This document shows, piece by piece, positions 17,180 to 28,545 of a stretch of 64,000 nucleotides of DNA (position 1 is its first letter; each line of letters begins with the position of its first letter). The DNA is taken from the NCBI GenBank assembly GCA_028532985.1, contig JANCIK010000004.1, positions 2,232,001-2,296,000 on the forward strand, read 5' to 3'. Source of the DNA: Stropharia rugosoannulata (Eukaryota > Basidiomycota > Agaricomycetes > Agaricales > Strophariaceae). The position numbers and the translations under genes were made by a program. The notes below the pieces were generated by a model. It searched no databases. It saw only the letters and a list, made by a program, of their open reading frames with translations, and was not told the origin of the DNA.

Positions 17180-17814
17180 TTATGAACTCTTGAACCGCGA
17201 CATGAGTTTGGCGAAGTGAACCCGAGCGGAAAGAGCGATGAGCCGTGCATTCCGGCTGCGCCATTCAGCGGTATACGCATCCGTCCACTCTTTCTCTTGC
17301 ATTACCCACTGGCTGTAGAACTGTGACAACGCTTCCTCTTTGTCGCGGGCTGTGGCGCTCGCTGGTAAGCTGCCCAACACCATCTCCCTGGCCGCGTAGA
17401 ACCGCTTGTTGCTCTGAATATGCATGGTAGCTCCGTCAGTCGAGTCATCTGTGATGACGCGAAAGACAAATGGAGACTTACATCTAGCCAAAAGTTCTGG
17501 TGCAACGCGTCGAGCTGCTGCCGCTCGAGTTTGTACTGCAGCTCGTTGTCGCCGCTTAAAGACGTGGTGCCGGCGCCGCCGGTCCTCTCCTGGAACTGGA
17601 ACTCTGCTAGCGAGTACGGATGCCGCACATAAGCGCCCTCAGGCAGTGGGGCGGGCGGGTCGTCATAAATTATGGGGCGCATGTGCGAAATGGGGTCGGG
17701 CGGGGCGACCATGTCGGGTGCTATGGATGATGCATGGAAGGCCCTGGCTGAAGATATTGAGCGGGTGCGTGCCCCAGAACTTAGGTTAGCCAACAGAGAG
17801 CGGGTAGCAGCCAT
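17180..17814 (-). CDS. COA8/APOPT1-like cytochrome c oxidase assembly factor
   Basis: Likely mitochondrial matrix protein that assists complex IV assembly (COA8 family). Exons 17814-17482 and 17413-17180, one phase-0 intron; 188 aa. The N-terminus MAATRSLLANLSSGARTRSI continues into SSARAFHASS, an Arg/Ser-rich presequence with a plausible cleavage site. Family features resemble human COA8: DPISHMRPIIYDDP (like the DKYSNLRPV segment), then LDALHQNFWLD at the exon junction, and a helical C-terminus with FYSQWVMQEKEWTDAYTAEW. An in-frame upstream ATG at 17961 would add 49 residues; I prefer 17814 because it puts the targeting signal at the start. The assignment rests on short motifs and length. 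Confidence 0.72.
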
Positions 17815-18147
17815 TGAGGAAAGGGTTTTAGTTTGGGTACTGTGAATCAATTTCCAACGAAGCGGAGACGATTGGCACTGGCAGTTGCGTAAAACGTAGG
17901 GAGCGGAGTTACACGGAAGCGCCGGTCCGGTTTTTTGAGCCATCACTTTCACTGCAGTCACTGCATAGTAATTGTCTCACTTATTACATAGTAGGTTTCG
18001 GTTCAGGTCTATTTATCAATCAAGTGAAAGATTACAACAAGATGTAGCAGATAATAAAACCAAAATATGCTCTACATTATATTACAAGTACATGAAATTC
18101 AACAAGAAAATTATAACAAATCAATAAGTAAATGCATGCATACTATA
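17815..18147. other. Intergenic region, COA8-like promoter
   Basis: AT-rich spacer between two minus-strand genes, holding the COA8-like promoter and the 3' end of the LRR gene. Nothing else seen. Confidence 0.5.
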
Positions 18148-20619
18148 TCAAGCGCCACCGTTTTTGCTCCAACCACTCCAGTCAAACGGATTCTTCTTCG
18201 CTTTTTCCTTGCCCTTCTCTTTCCCCTTTGAAGACAAAATAGAAGACGTAGACAAGCGCCCCTTCGCAATTGCTCTTTTTTTTGCGGGCGGACGCTCCGA
18301 GTCACTTAAGGATCTCTCCTCCCCCACACTGTCCTCATCTTCACCATCCCCACACAACACACTTGTCCTCTTCTTGGATGACATCTTCGCCAACTCTACC
18401 GCCTCCTGCATCAACGCATGCTTCCGCATTTCCTCAGTCAAAACAGGTACTTTGACCGAGGAGATGGGGATCAGGGGCTTCGTGTTCGGCTTCGCGTCTG
18501 GAGGATACATACCCTTGATACTAACGGCATTTTTGGCGGCAGACGGTTTTGCCGCAGGCACATCCACCAAGCTCGCCTGGCGACGCAGCGAGGACGAGGC
18601 TGAGGCCCCAGTGCCGAGTGGCGAAGTGTTTGAGAAGACTTTCTCTTTCTGTGCCGGTGTTGCACCAGTGCTGACGGAGGCGTCAGCAGCCTTACTGAAT
18701 TCCCCAAACGACGGCATATCGGGGTAAGATGCCCGTTTGCGGAACGGATTGCGCGAGCGAGGCGCTTGCACAGGCGTCGCAGGCAGTGACGACCCGGACG
18801 ACTGGAAGGACGTAGAGAGCTCAGACAATCGCCTCGAAGCGAGGACAGTTGCCATCGACCTAGAAGAAGTACTTCCCGTAGACACCTTTTTATCAGTCGG
18901 ATCCGTCTCAAAAACAAACTCAGGGGGATGCGCGATCCCGTCTCGTGCTGGCCTTATCCGGCCGTGCAGAACTGCCTCCATAGCCTCTTTCATCTTGCGC
19001 CCGCGCGCCTCATCTTTGCCCGCCACTCCACTGAGCACGCTCGCCCCACCGCGAAGGGCTACTTCGTCGCGTGCGGAATGGCGCTCATTTGCGCTCCTTT
19101 CACGCTCCGTAAGTGCCTCATCTAGCGCAGCATACAGGGGCGGAGGGCGCAGCAGTTTCAGATGCGCCTGGAAGGAATGAGACGCGAATCGCGAGAGCAC
19201 GCGCGAGTCAGGGGCCTTTGGGAAGGTCGGTGGGAGACGCGGTGGAGGGAGGGGCGGTGGGGGCGACACTTGTCCGCCCCCAGGCGCGCGATGACCAATC
19301 GCGCTAGCGTTAGGCATGTCAAACGTAAGCGGTTTTCTGTGAAGTGGCACAACTACAGGAGAGCGTTTGTCAACTTTCCCAGGTATCTCAGATGTATGGC
19401 TTGCTGCTGACAGATGGGATCGCTGCAGTGCTGACGTGCGTCTTTGACGAACTGACAATGCTGTTGCTATTGCCGTGCCAGTTGCTGGTGGGACTGATGG
19501 GATTCGTGCCACTGGAGCTCTATCTGATGCCGACATTGATCGTCTATTCAAGGAAGCTGCCGTGACTTTTGATGCACCATGAGGTTTAGGCAGACGCGTC
19601 GACGCGTTTTCACAGGAGGGGCCACCGTGGGTCCGGAGAAGTGAGCTCTCAGACATGATGGCCTGCTGCTCAGCGAGAAGCATTTTTTCCTCGATGATTT
19701 CCTGCCGGTCATACCACGCTGTTTTATTCTTTTCATGCTTGTCGTGCTCTTCTCGGGCTTGAACCTGGCGGGAATATACATGGGTGTTGCCGATCTTAAT
19801 TGGGTCTGTATAATTAGACGAGAAAACAACAAAAGAGTCCTGTGCTCCGACGCGTCGTGACTCTGCAGTAGTGGTCTCCGGGGGATTGAGTTTATTGATG
19901 GAAATGGTGTAGGGCTTTTGTGATGCATAGAGCTGGGGCTGGATGGCTTGAAGCGCGTCGAGCGAGTCGCGAAGCGGGAAAGGATAATACAGACTCTCGT
20001 TAGGACATGGCTTGTACTTTGTAGCTACGTAGCGTGTGCAGGTCGTGCCACGCAGATCCACAACCGAAAGGAGAGGGAACTTGTCCAGCTCGCGGTAGAC
20101 ATCGTTGTTTACGCGTTTGCAGCTTCTGAGCGCGAGTATGCGGAGCTCGCCCGGGCCCCGGTGTCTACGGGGGCTCCCTAGGTCGTCATTGGGGTGCACC
20201 GTGGCGGCAAGGGAGCGTATAGCATAGGCGGAGACGGGGTTTGTGGAGGCATCGAGCGCGGTGAGCAAATGGAGAAATCTGAGCTGATGGATGGTCTCGT
20301 CGGTGAGATGCTGCGTTGCCGAGAGGTCGAGGACGGTGACGAGGGAGAAAAGGTCAGACGGGGGGATGGCCTGCAGCAGCGGCAGCTGGGGCGCGTAGAG
20401 AGGCAGCGGGCAGACGGCGAGGTAGGCGGGCAAGGGCGAGTAGAGCTGGACGAGGACGGCCCAGACGTTGGGGTCGGGGGCGGCGGGGTCGGGGACGAGG
20501 TCAGCGAGGAGAGCGGGGGCGAGGTGGTCACGGAGGTGGAGGCGGACGGGGAGGGCGTGGAGCTGGTCGGGACAGCGGGCGAGGAGGCGGAGGCACAGGG
20601 CGACGAGGGAGGGGGACAT
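18148..20619 (-). CDS. Leucine-rich-repeat-like protein with disordered C-terminus
   Basis: Single-exon gene, 823 aa from the ATG at 20619. The same frame also runs to an ATG at 20727, but that would overlap the FKS1 start codon on the other strand, so the shorter start is preferred. Residues about 20-230 are Leu-rich with LRR-like spacing (VTVLDLSATQHLTDETI, LRFLHLLTALDASTNPV, LRILALRSCKRVNNDVYREL, FPLLSVVDLRGTTC). A short conserved-looking segment, YTISINKLNPPE, follows. The rest (about 300-823) is Ser/Pro/Lys-rich and probably disordered, ending in a very basic GKEKGKEKAKKNPFDWSGWS tail. No catalytic domain recognised. LRRs suggest a protein-binding adaptor; the polybasic tail could mediate nuclear location. 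Function unknown. Confidence 0.75.
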   Translation of the reverse strand: MSPSLVALCLRLLARCPDQLHALPVRLHLRDHLAPALLADLVPDPAAPDPNVWAVLVQLYSPLPAYLAVCPLPLYAPQLPLLQAIPPSDLFSLVTVLDLSATQHLTDETIHQLRFLHLLTALDASTNPVSAYAIRSLAATVHPNDDLGSPRRHRGPGELRILALRSCKRVNNDVYRELDKFPLLSVVDLRGTTCTRYVATKYKPCPNESLYYPFPLRDSLDALQAIQPQLYASQKPYTISINKLNPPETTTAESRRVGAQDSFVVFSSNYTDPIKIGNTHVYSRQVQAREEHDKHEKNKTAWYDRQEIIEEKMLLAEQQAIMSESSLLRTHGGPSCENASTRLPKPHGASKVTAASLNRRSMSASDRAPVARIPSVPPATGTAIATALSVRQRRTSALQRSHLSAASHTSEIPGKVDKRSPVVVPLHRKPLTFDMPNASAIGHRAPGGGQVSPPPPLPPPRLPPTFPKAPDSRVLSRFASHSFQAHLKLLRPPPLYAALDEALTERERSANERHSARDEVALRGGASVLSGVAGKDEARGRKMKEAMEAVLHGRIRPARDGIAHPPEFVFETDPTDKKVSTGSTSSRSMATVLASRRLSELSTSFQSSGSSLPATPVQAPRSRNPFRKRASYPDMPSFGEFSKAADASVSTGATPAQKEKVFSNTSPLGTGASASSSLRRQASLVDVPAAKPSAAKNAVSIKGMYPPDAKPNTKPLIPISSVKVPVLTEEMRKHALMQEAVELAKMSSKKRTSVLCGDGEDEDSVGEERSLSDSERPPAKKRAIAKGRLSTSSILSSKGKEKGKEKAKKNPFDWSGWSKNGGA

Positions 20620-20725
20620 ATACAAGGCGATCAGACGGTTGCGTTCCCACGCTTCTTTCTTCCGTTCCACCACCTGGTATTGACGACCACCACACATTCC
20701 TTTCGCCCCTCCTTTCCACGCCCCC
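20620..20725. promoter_or_regulatory. Very short bidirectional promoter, LRR gene and FKS1
   Basis: Only 106 nt separate the chosen ATG of the LRR gene (20619, minus) from that of FKS1 (20726, plus). No clear TATA box is seen, so the two transcripts must share or overlap their 5' regions, or start inside each other's gene. Confidence 0.5.
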
Positions 20726-23700
20726 ATGCCCCCGGTAGCCTTCCCTACCCCGCATGACCCTCGTCAGAACTATCCCTACCAAAACACAACACGTCTCGAT
20801 GACGAGTACTCGGAAGCCGGCGACCACTATGACATGAACTCGAGCACATCCAGGCTCGCAGGCGCACCTGGCTTCTACGACCACAACTCGGGTGGGTATC
20901 TCTCTATCTTCTCCTCCAAACCCCGTCTCATGTACCCAGGTGATGCTGGCTCCGAGATTTTCCACCGTCGCTATGAGGGCTCGGTTGACTCCCACTCTAG
21001 CATACCTAGCATATCCCCCTTTGCAGACCCCGCCCTCACCTCGACAGAGCACTATCCCGCATGGTCTGCGGATCGCCAAATCCCCATGTCTGCAGAGGAG
21101 ATAGAGGACATATTCCTCGACCTCGCGCAAAAGTTCGGTTTCCAGAACGACTCCATGCGCAATATGGTAAGGCCTTCCATCCCCTTAAGGTGATCGAGCA
21201 TTGACCGTCTGTTAGTACGACTTCACCATGCATCTCTTAGACTCAAGAGCCTCTCGTATGTCGCCGAATCAGGCACTTCTCACCCTCCATGCAGACTACA
21301 TCGGCGGCCAGCATGCCAACTACCGCAAATGGTACTTCGCTGCCCAGCTCAACCTTGACGACGCCGTCGGTCATTCACAAAATCCCGGTCTCCAACGTCT
21401 CAAGACAGTCAAAGGCGCCACCAAGACTAAGTCACTTGACACCGCGCTTAACCGCTGGCGGAATGCCATGAACAGCATGAGCCAGTACGATCGTCTGCGC
21501 CAAATAGCACTCTACCTCTTGTGCTGGGGCGAAGCTGGCAACGTCCGTTTTGTTCCTGAATGTCTTTGCTTCATCTTCAAGTGTGCGGACGACTACTACC
21601 GCAGTCCAGAATGTCAGAACATGATGGAGCCGGTCCCTGAGGGTTTGTACCTCAACACTGTCATCAAGCCTTTGTACAACTTTATGCGCGATCAGGGGTA
21701 CGAGGTCGTCGACGGCAAGTTCGTCAGAAAGGAAAAGGACCATGCCGACATCATTGGTTATGATGATATCAATCAGTTGTTTTGGTATCCGGAGGGCCTT
21801 GCCAAAATAGTGATTAAAAGTGGACAACGACTTGTCGATATCCCTCCTGCACAGCGGTTCATGAAACTCAGTCAGGTGGATTGGAACCGGGTCTTCTTCA
21901 AGACCTACTTTGAGAAGCGCTCTACAGCACATCTTCTTGTTAATTTCAACAGGATTTGGATCCTGCACATCGCAGTATACTATTTCTACACGTCCTTTAA
22001 TTCTCCCAAGGTTTATGCACCCCGGCTCAAAAGTAATCCATCTGCGCCGATGACTTGGTCTGCTGTCGCCTTAGGCGGCGGCGTCTCTACTGCTATTATG
22101 ATTGCTGCCACTATTGCCGAGTTCGCATATATCCCCACTACATGGAACAATGCTTCTCATTTGACGACTCGCCTCCTGTTTCTCCTGGTAATTCTTGCTC
22201 TCACTGTTGGACCTACATTCTACATTGCCATCGTCGACGACAGACCAGCTCAAACTCAAATACCCCTTATTGTTGGCATCGCACAATTTGGTATATCAGT
22301 TGTTGCCACGATTGCATTCGCTATCATTCCTTCCGGCCGTATGTTTGGGGATCGTGTGGCTGGAAAGTCGCGCAAATACATGGCTTCTCAGACGTTCACT
22401 GCCTCCTATCCAGACTTGGCAAGGACCTCGCGAATTGCGTCCGTGTTGCTTTGGGTGCTCATCTTCGGTTGCAAGTTCATAGAGTCCTACTTCTTTTTGA
22501 CGTCATCGTTTTCTAGTCCAATTGCCGTAATGGCGCGGACTAAGGTGCAGGGCTGTCAAGACCGGTTTTTCGGCAACGCTCTTTGCACGAACCAAGTACC
22601 TTTCACATTAGCCATTATGTATGTTATGGATCTCGTCCTGTTCTTCCTCGACACCTACTTGTGGTACATTATCTGGATTGTCGTCTTCAGTATTGGGCGC
22701 TCTTTCTCTCTTGGTCTGTCAATTTGGACGCCATGGCAGGACATATACGTCCGTCTGCCTAAGCGTATATACGCCAAGATACTCGCAACCTCGGAGATGG
22801 AGATCAAATATAAACCGAAGGTTCTGGTTTCGCAGATTTGGAACGCCATTATCATCTCCATGTATCGCGAGCATTTGCTATCAATCGACCATGTTCAGCG
22901 CTTATTGTACCATCAAGTTGACGGACAAGACGGACGGCGAACTCTTCGAGCACCACCTTTCTTCACGAATCCCGAGTCGGCCAGCATGAAAGACCATTTC
23001 TTCCCTTCAGGAGGAGAAGCAGAGCGTCGCATATCATTCTTTGCGTCCTCCTTGACCACGATCATTCCGGAGGCTCTGCCTGTCGATGCCATGCCTACAT
23101 TCACCGTCCTCGTTCCCCATTATTCAGAGAAAATTCTGCTTTCGCTGCGCGAGATCATTCGCGAAGAAGATCAGAACACTCGCGTCACGCTTTTGGAGTA
23201 TCTCAAACAGCTGCATCCTGTCGAATGGGACAATTTTGTGAAAGATACGAAAATCCTTGCGGAGGAAAGTGAAGGAGCAGAAGGTATTGCAACTTCGCAC
23301 AGCGAAAAGCGCGGCAGCAAGACGGATGATCTCCCCTTCTACTGCATTGGTTTCAAGACGTCATCGCCTGAATATACACTTCGTACCCGTATTTGGGCGT
23401 CTCTACGCGCACAGACGCTATACCGAACAGTCTCTGGAATGATGAACTATTCGAAAGCCATCAAGCTTCTCTACCGTGTTGAGAACCCAGACATCGTTCA
23501 TAACTTTGGAGGGAATACAGAGCGTCTGGAACGCGAGTTGGAACGCATGTCACGTCGCAAATTCAAGGTCGCTATTTCCATGCAGCGCTTTGCCAAATTC
23601 AACAAAGAAGAACAAGAGAATGCCGAATTCTTGTTGCGCGCGTACCCTGACTTGCAGATTGCATACTTGGACGAGGAACCTAGCGCAACCAAGGGCGGTG

Positions 23701-26336
23701 AAGCACGCATTTTCTCTGCTTTGATCGACGGACACTCCGAATTGGACGAGAAGACGGGCAAGAGAAAGCCTAAATTCCGTGTTGAGCTTCCTGGCAACCC
23801 TATTCTCGGAGATGGGAAGAGTGACAATCAGAATCATGCTATCATCTTCTACCGTGGCGAGTATCTGCAGCTCATTGATGCCAACCAAGACAATTATTTG
23901 GAGGAGTGCTTGAAAATTCGGAACGTCCTTGGAGAGTTCGAACAGTTGCGACCATCTACCCAGAGCCCCTATGCAGCATGGGGTCACAAGGACTTCGCTA
24001 GCCCACCTGTGGCCATCGTAGGAACTCGAGAGTACATTTTCTCGGAGAACATTGGCGTGTTGGGTGATATCGCTGCAGGAAAGGAACAGACATTCGGTAC
24101 CCTCACGGCGCGTGCCCTCGCATGGATTGGTGGAAAGCTGCATTACGGACATCCTGATTTCCTTAACGCTACATTCATGAACACACGTGGTGGTGTGTCG
24201 AAAGCGCAGAAGGGTCTTCATCTCAACGAAGATATCTTCGCCGGTATGAACGCCTTTGGACGCGGAGGCAGGATCAAACACTGCGAGTACTATCAATGTG
24301 GAAAGGGTCGTGATCTCGGTTTCGGTACCATTCTGAACTTCCAAACTAAAATTGGTACTGGTATGGGCGAACAAATGCTCAGTCGCGAATACTACTATCT
24401 AGGCACACAACTACCCCTTGACCGTTTCTTGACATTCTACTACGGACATCCTGGATTCCACATCAACAACATCTTGGTCATCTATTCCATTCAAGTATTC
24501 ATGGTTACCAGTGCGTCGCGCACTTTTCTCTTTTGTTGCTACCGCTTACCAATCTTTCTCTTTTACAGTGCTCTTCATTGGCACACTCAACAAACAGCTG
24601 GCTATTTGCAAAGTAAACAGCCAAGGAAATGTCATCAGTGGCCAATCAGGCTGCTACAACCTCATCCCAGTGTTTGACTGGATCAGGCGCTGCATTGTTT
24701 CTATCTTCTTGGTCTTCTTCATTGCCTTCTTACCCCTTTTCTTGCAAGGTAATTAATTTGTCTTGTTCTGTTCATACTGTTAGACTAACAACCCTCTGCT
24801 ATATAGAACTTCAAGAGAGAGGAACAGGCTCGGCGCTGCTTCGTCTTGGGAAACATTTCCTTTCCCTTTCTCCTATCTTCGAGGTTTTCTCCACACAGAT
24901 CTACTCCAACTCTATCTTGAGCAATCTGTCATTTGGAGGTGCGCGTTACATTGCCACTGGACGTGGTTTCGCGACGACCCGCCTGTCCTTCAGCATTTTG
25001 TATTCCCGATTTGCTGGCCCGAGTATCTACATGGGTATGCGGAACCTGCTAATTCTACTCTACGTTACGATGTCGATTTGGATCCCCCATCTCATTTACT
25101 TCTGGCTTTCTGTCCTTTCCTTGTGTATCGCGCCCTTCTTGTTCAACCCACATCAATTCTCGTACGCCGACTTCATCATCGACTATCGGGAGTTCTTGCG
25201 ATGGATGTCGCGTGGTAACTCAAAGACATCCGCGAGCAGCTGGTACGGCTACTGTCGTTTGTCGAGGACAATGATTACGGGTTACAAGAAGAAGAAGCTG
25301 GGTCACCCTTCGGAAAAGTTGTCGGGAGATGTACCGCGCGCAGCATGGAGAGCTGTCATCTTTGGCGAGATTATTTGGCCAATTTGCATCTCGATTCTGT
25401 TCATCGTGGCATATATGTTCGTTAAGTCATTCCCTCAAGCCGACGGCACCTATCCACCCAGCCCTCTCATCCGTATCGCTATCGTCTCTGTCGGCCCAGT
25501 CGTGTGGAATGCAGCGGTTCTTGTTTCCCTGTTCTGTATATCTTTGTTCCTCGGCCCTATCCTGGATTCTTGGAGCAAATTTGGTGCAGTTATGGCCTCT
25601 CTTGCCCACATTTTGTGTCTGGTTGGGCTGGTTGCGTTCTTTGAGTTCTTCGTATGTCCCTTATTTTATCCCGCTTTCAATCTGCTAACTGGTTTCTGTA
25701 GTGGTTCCTCGAACTTTGGGATGCTTCGCATGCTGTGTTGGGTGTCATCGCTATCATAGCTGTGCAGAGGACAATCCAAAAGATCCTCATTGCTGTCTTC
25801 CTCACCCGTGAATTCAAACACGATGAGACGAATCGTGCATGGTGGACAGGTAAATGGTACGGACGTGGATTGGGTAACTCTGCCATTTCGCAGCCCGCGC
25901 GTGAGTTCCTGGTCAAGATTGTTGAAATGTCCCTGTGGGGCTCCGATTTCCTCCTCGGTCATTTCCTCCTTATCGTCCTAACGCCGCCCATCCTAATTCC
26001 CTACGTCAACACTGTCCATTCGACGATGCTCTGTACGTTTTCTATTACTGTAAGCCAAATTTGTCTGCTTACCATTTAATTAGTCTGGTTGCGTCCTTCA
26101 AAGCAAATTCGCGCTCCGCTATTCTCAATGAAACAAAAGAGACAGCGAAGGTGGATTGTCGCCAAGTACACCATTATATATTTCTTCATGGTCGCTTTAT
26201 TGGCGTCTTTGATCGCTCTGCGTAAGTGCTTCTGAAATGGAACTACTCGAGCGGTTTATTGACAACATTTTGTTTTACAGCTGCTCTCTTCAGGGACCAC
26301 ATCACGTTGAACTGTTCGATCTGCAAGAGTATCTAA
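20726..26336 (+). CDS. FKS1: 1,3-beta-D-glucan synthase catalytic subunit FKS1
   Basis: Polytopic plasma-membrane GT48 enzyme that polymerises cell-wall beta-1,3-glucan from UDP-glucose. Eight exons: 20726-20891, 20940-21166, 21216-24510, 24569-24748, 24807-25651, 25702-26032, 26084-26221, 26281-26336; 1745 aa, full length for a fungal FKS. The N-terminal cytosolic part carries [14 protein letters not shown] and [18 protein letters not shown]. Then come the first membrane block, the central cytosolic catalytic domain ([79 protein letters not shown]) and the C-terminal membrane block. Start chosen at the ATG giving [12 protein letters not shown], the only in-frame start before the Tyr/Asp-rich N-tail. 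The hot-spot 1 position reads FLTSSFSSP rather than the yeast FLTLSLRDP. Confidence 0.95.
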
Positions 26337-26674
26337 ACAATATAACGCCTATTACCAACGCATTTGTGACATAGCATACAACCCTTACGCCCCATTATCA
26401 CTCACTACCTCGCTTGTCATATGGCCTGTATCACCACATCATAGTAGCATACACCCCTTCTTGTGTTTCTTTTGGGCACGGGACACTTTTTACTTCGTTC
26501 TTAATCAGGATTATACCATTTTCATACCCTATGTGCATGACATTTCGCTAAAGTAATTGTCGTCACTTTTTGCTGTCGTTACACGGAATCTGAAAATCTA
26601 ACGTCTTACGTCACGTGTGAACTCTGCTGCGTCATTGTCGCCTCCAGCGCGGCATTTGCGTTCTGCCCTTCGCC
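26337..26674. other. Intergenic region between FKS1 and PTC7
   Basis: FKS1 3' UTR and the promoter of the phosphatase gene on the same strand. No gene, no clear TATA box. Confidence 0.5.
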
Positions 26675-28365
26675 ATGGTCTCTTCCCTGCCTCAGGCCGT
26701 CAGGACGTATAACTCTGCCCTTGCTCGTCGGATAGCGCGCCGATTGTCTCGCGCGCGTCTCTTGAACACAGGCCCCGCAAAGTCATCCGTCGGTCAAGAG
26801 CGAGCACCGCTCCCGCCCCGGCCGTACACTTTTCATATCGGCGCCAGTTGGGCAGGCAAACCAGAGGACCCATCGCAAATTCCTAAAGTCCCATTTCCCC
26901 ATGACACGCTTATTGGCTCGTGGCGAGACAAGATGCTCAGCCGACCCAAAACGGTCGTGAGCACCGACGCGGGCGAAGATTTCTTTTTTGTACAAGAGGT
27001 GCGCAGGCTGCACACGCCGCGTTCGGAGACGTTAGCTAACATGCATCCTATTCCTCCTGTTCGCCTCTACACGCTGTCTCGTATCAGATGCGCCACCGCT
27101 CAGTGAGTGTCTGCTCTTCGTCGCTCTTTGTTTATTGCTCTACCGAAGGCTGACACGAGCCCTCTTTTTTGATCGTGGAGGGACTATCATTTGGAGTCGC
27201 CGATGGTGTGGGTGGTTGGGTTGACAGCGGCGTCGACCCGGCGCTGTTTTCGCAGGCGCTCATGTACCACGCTCATCGCTACTCGCGCAACGCCTGGGCC
27301 GGTGAGCCAGAAATTGACCCTACAATGGACTACGAAGAGCGCGAGCAGGTGGAGGGCTGGGAAATGACGCCATATGAATGTCTCGACCTTGCTTACGGAG
27401 GAGTGTTGCGCGAGAAATATGTACAAGCGGGTGCGTTTATTAACTGTCGTCGGCTTCGGTCGCATTTCAATTCTAATTGCGTGCTCTGGTCACTTTTCTA
27501 GGGTCAAGTACTGCCTGCATCATAAGTTTAAATGCATCGTCAGGCATCTTACGATCTGCCAAGTTGGTTCGATTCACTCGTTTTCGGATATCAGTGTCTA
27601 ACAGACTACGGTTTAGCCTCGGGGATAGTGGTTTCGCTATCATTCGGGGAAACACCCTTTTCCACCGCCAACGATCTCAAACTCATTTCTTCAATTGTCC
27701 AAAGTCGGTGTGGTCTTGAAATTATCTCAGAAGCTGTGCCAATGGCTGAGCTATCGTGCATAGACAGTTAACTAAGCTACCAGCAAACGCTGGACGGAAG
27801 TTTGCGCGGGCTTGCGTTGATTCGCCCAACGAAGCGGACATATTCGAAACAAAAGCAAGGGACGGCGATATTATAGTCGCCTATGTAAGTCGGCTCACCT
27901 GCAGCGTTGCACAACCATAGATAACTGAATGAATCTGCAGACAGATGGCTTCTCGGACAATGTTTTCCCCTCCGAGATGATCACAATATGTTCTCTCATT
28001 GCCAGAGCTGGCGGGTCTGAAGATGAGCAGGTCCAAATGATGGCCGACCGTATGGTAGACTACGCCCGTCTATGCATGAAGAGCAAGACGAGAGTCAGCC
28101 CCTTCGAACGTAAGTTATAGCCCCGCTTAAAAGTTTAACTTTCGGTGAACGATAACAATTTTTAGGTGAGGCGTCCAGGGAAGGAATGTATTTCCGGGGT
28201 GGGGTGAGTATTCTTCTTATCTTTCCTACCATTGTACTAAATGTACATCTCACGGTTCAGAAAGTAGACGAGTACGTTTTCGGTTCCCATTTTTAACTGT
28301 CTGTTAACTCATAGTCGTTCTATAGCGTCACTGTGATCGTCGCGATGGTCAGGGAGACATCATAG
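26675..28365 (+). CDS. PTC7: Mitochondrial PP2C phosphatase, PTC7-like
   Basis: Mg/Mn-dependent Ser/Thr phosphatase of the PTC7 group, which in yeast controls ubiquinone synthesis in mitochondria. Ten exons: 26675-26998, 27088-27102, 27181-27430, 27502-27562, 27617-27703, 27764-27884, 27941-28109, 28166-28203, 28261-28271, 28326-28365; 371 aa. The N-terminus is Arg-rich (RRIARRLSRARLLNTG), consistent with mitochondrial import. PP2C metal motifs are present: GVADGVGGWVDSGVDP, NLGDSGFAIIRG, YTDGFSDNVFP and KVDDVTVIVAMV. Exons 2 and 9 are 15 and 11 nt, and the DDVTV motif itself is split by the last introns. Donor GTTGGT (27563) and GTCGGT (27704) are non-consensus GT sites chosen on frame. Confidence 0.9.
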
Positions 28366-28545
28366 CATTATCAAAAGTACTGATATTTCTTAACTTAACA
28401 TCATTCACTGCACTCCGTCACTTATGTAGTATATCATTCAAGCCTCATAATCTTTTGAATAGCTATCCAAGTCACACATTTGCATATATAGACCTACGCT
28501 AGTACATATTTGTTAGAGGACCCTTTTTATTCATACCCTTGTGTG

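Noticed and set aside
18164..18727. 187-codon plus-strand open frame over the LRR gene tail
   Set aside because: Shadow of the Ser/Lys-rich coding region; no promoter or motif.
20194..20757. 187-codon plus-strand open frame over the 5' part of the LRR gene
   Set aside because: Gly/Glu/Val-rich shadow frame; the opposite strand has LRR-like repeats and a coherent single exon.
23550..24374. 274-codon minus-strand open frame inside FKS1
   Set aside because: Lies wholly within the catalytic exon of FKS1; no family motif.
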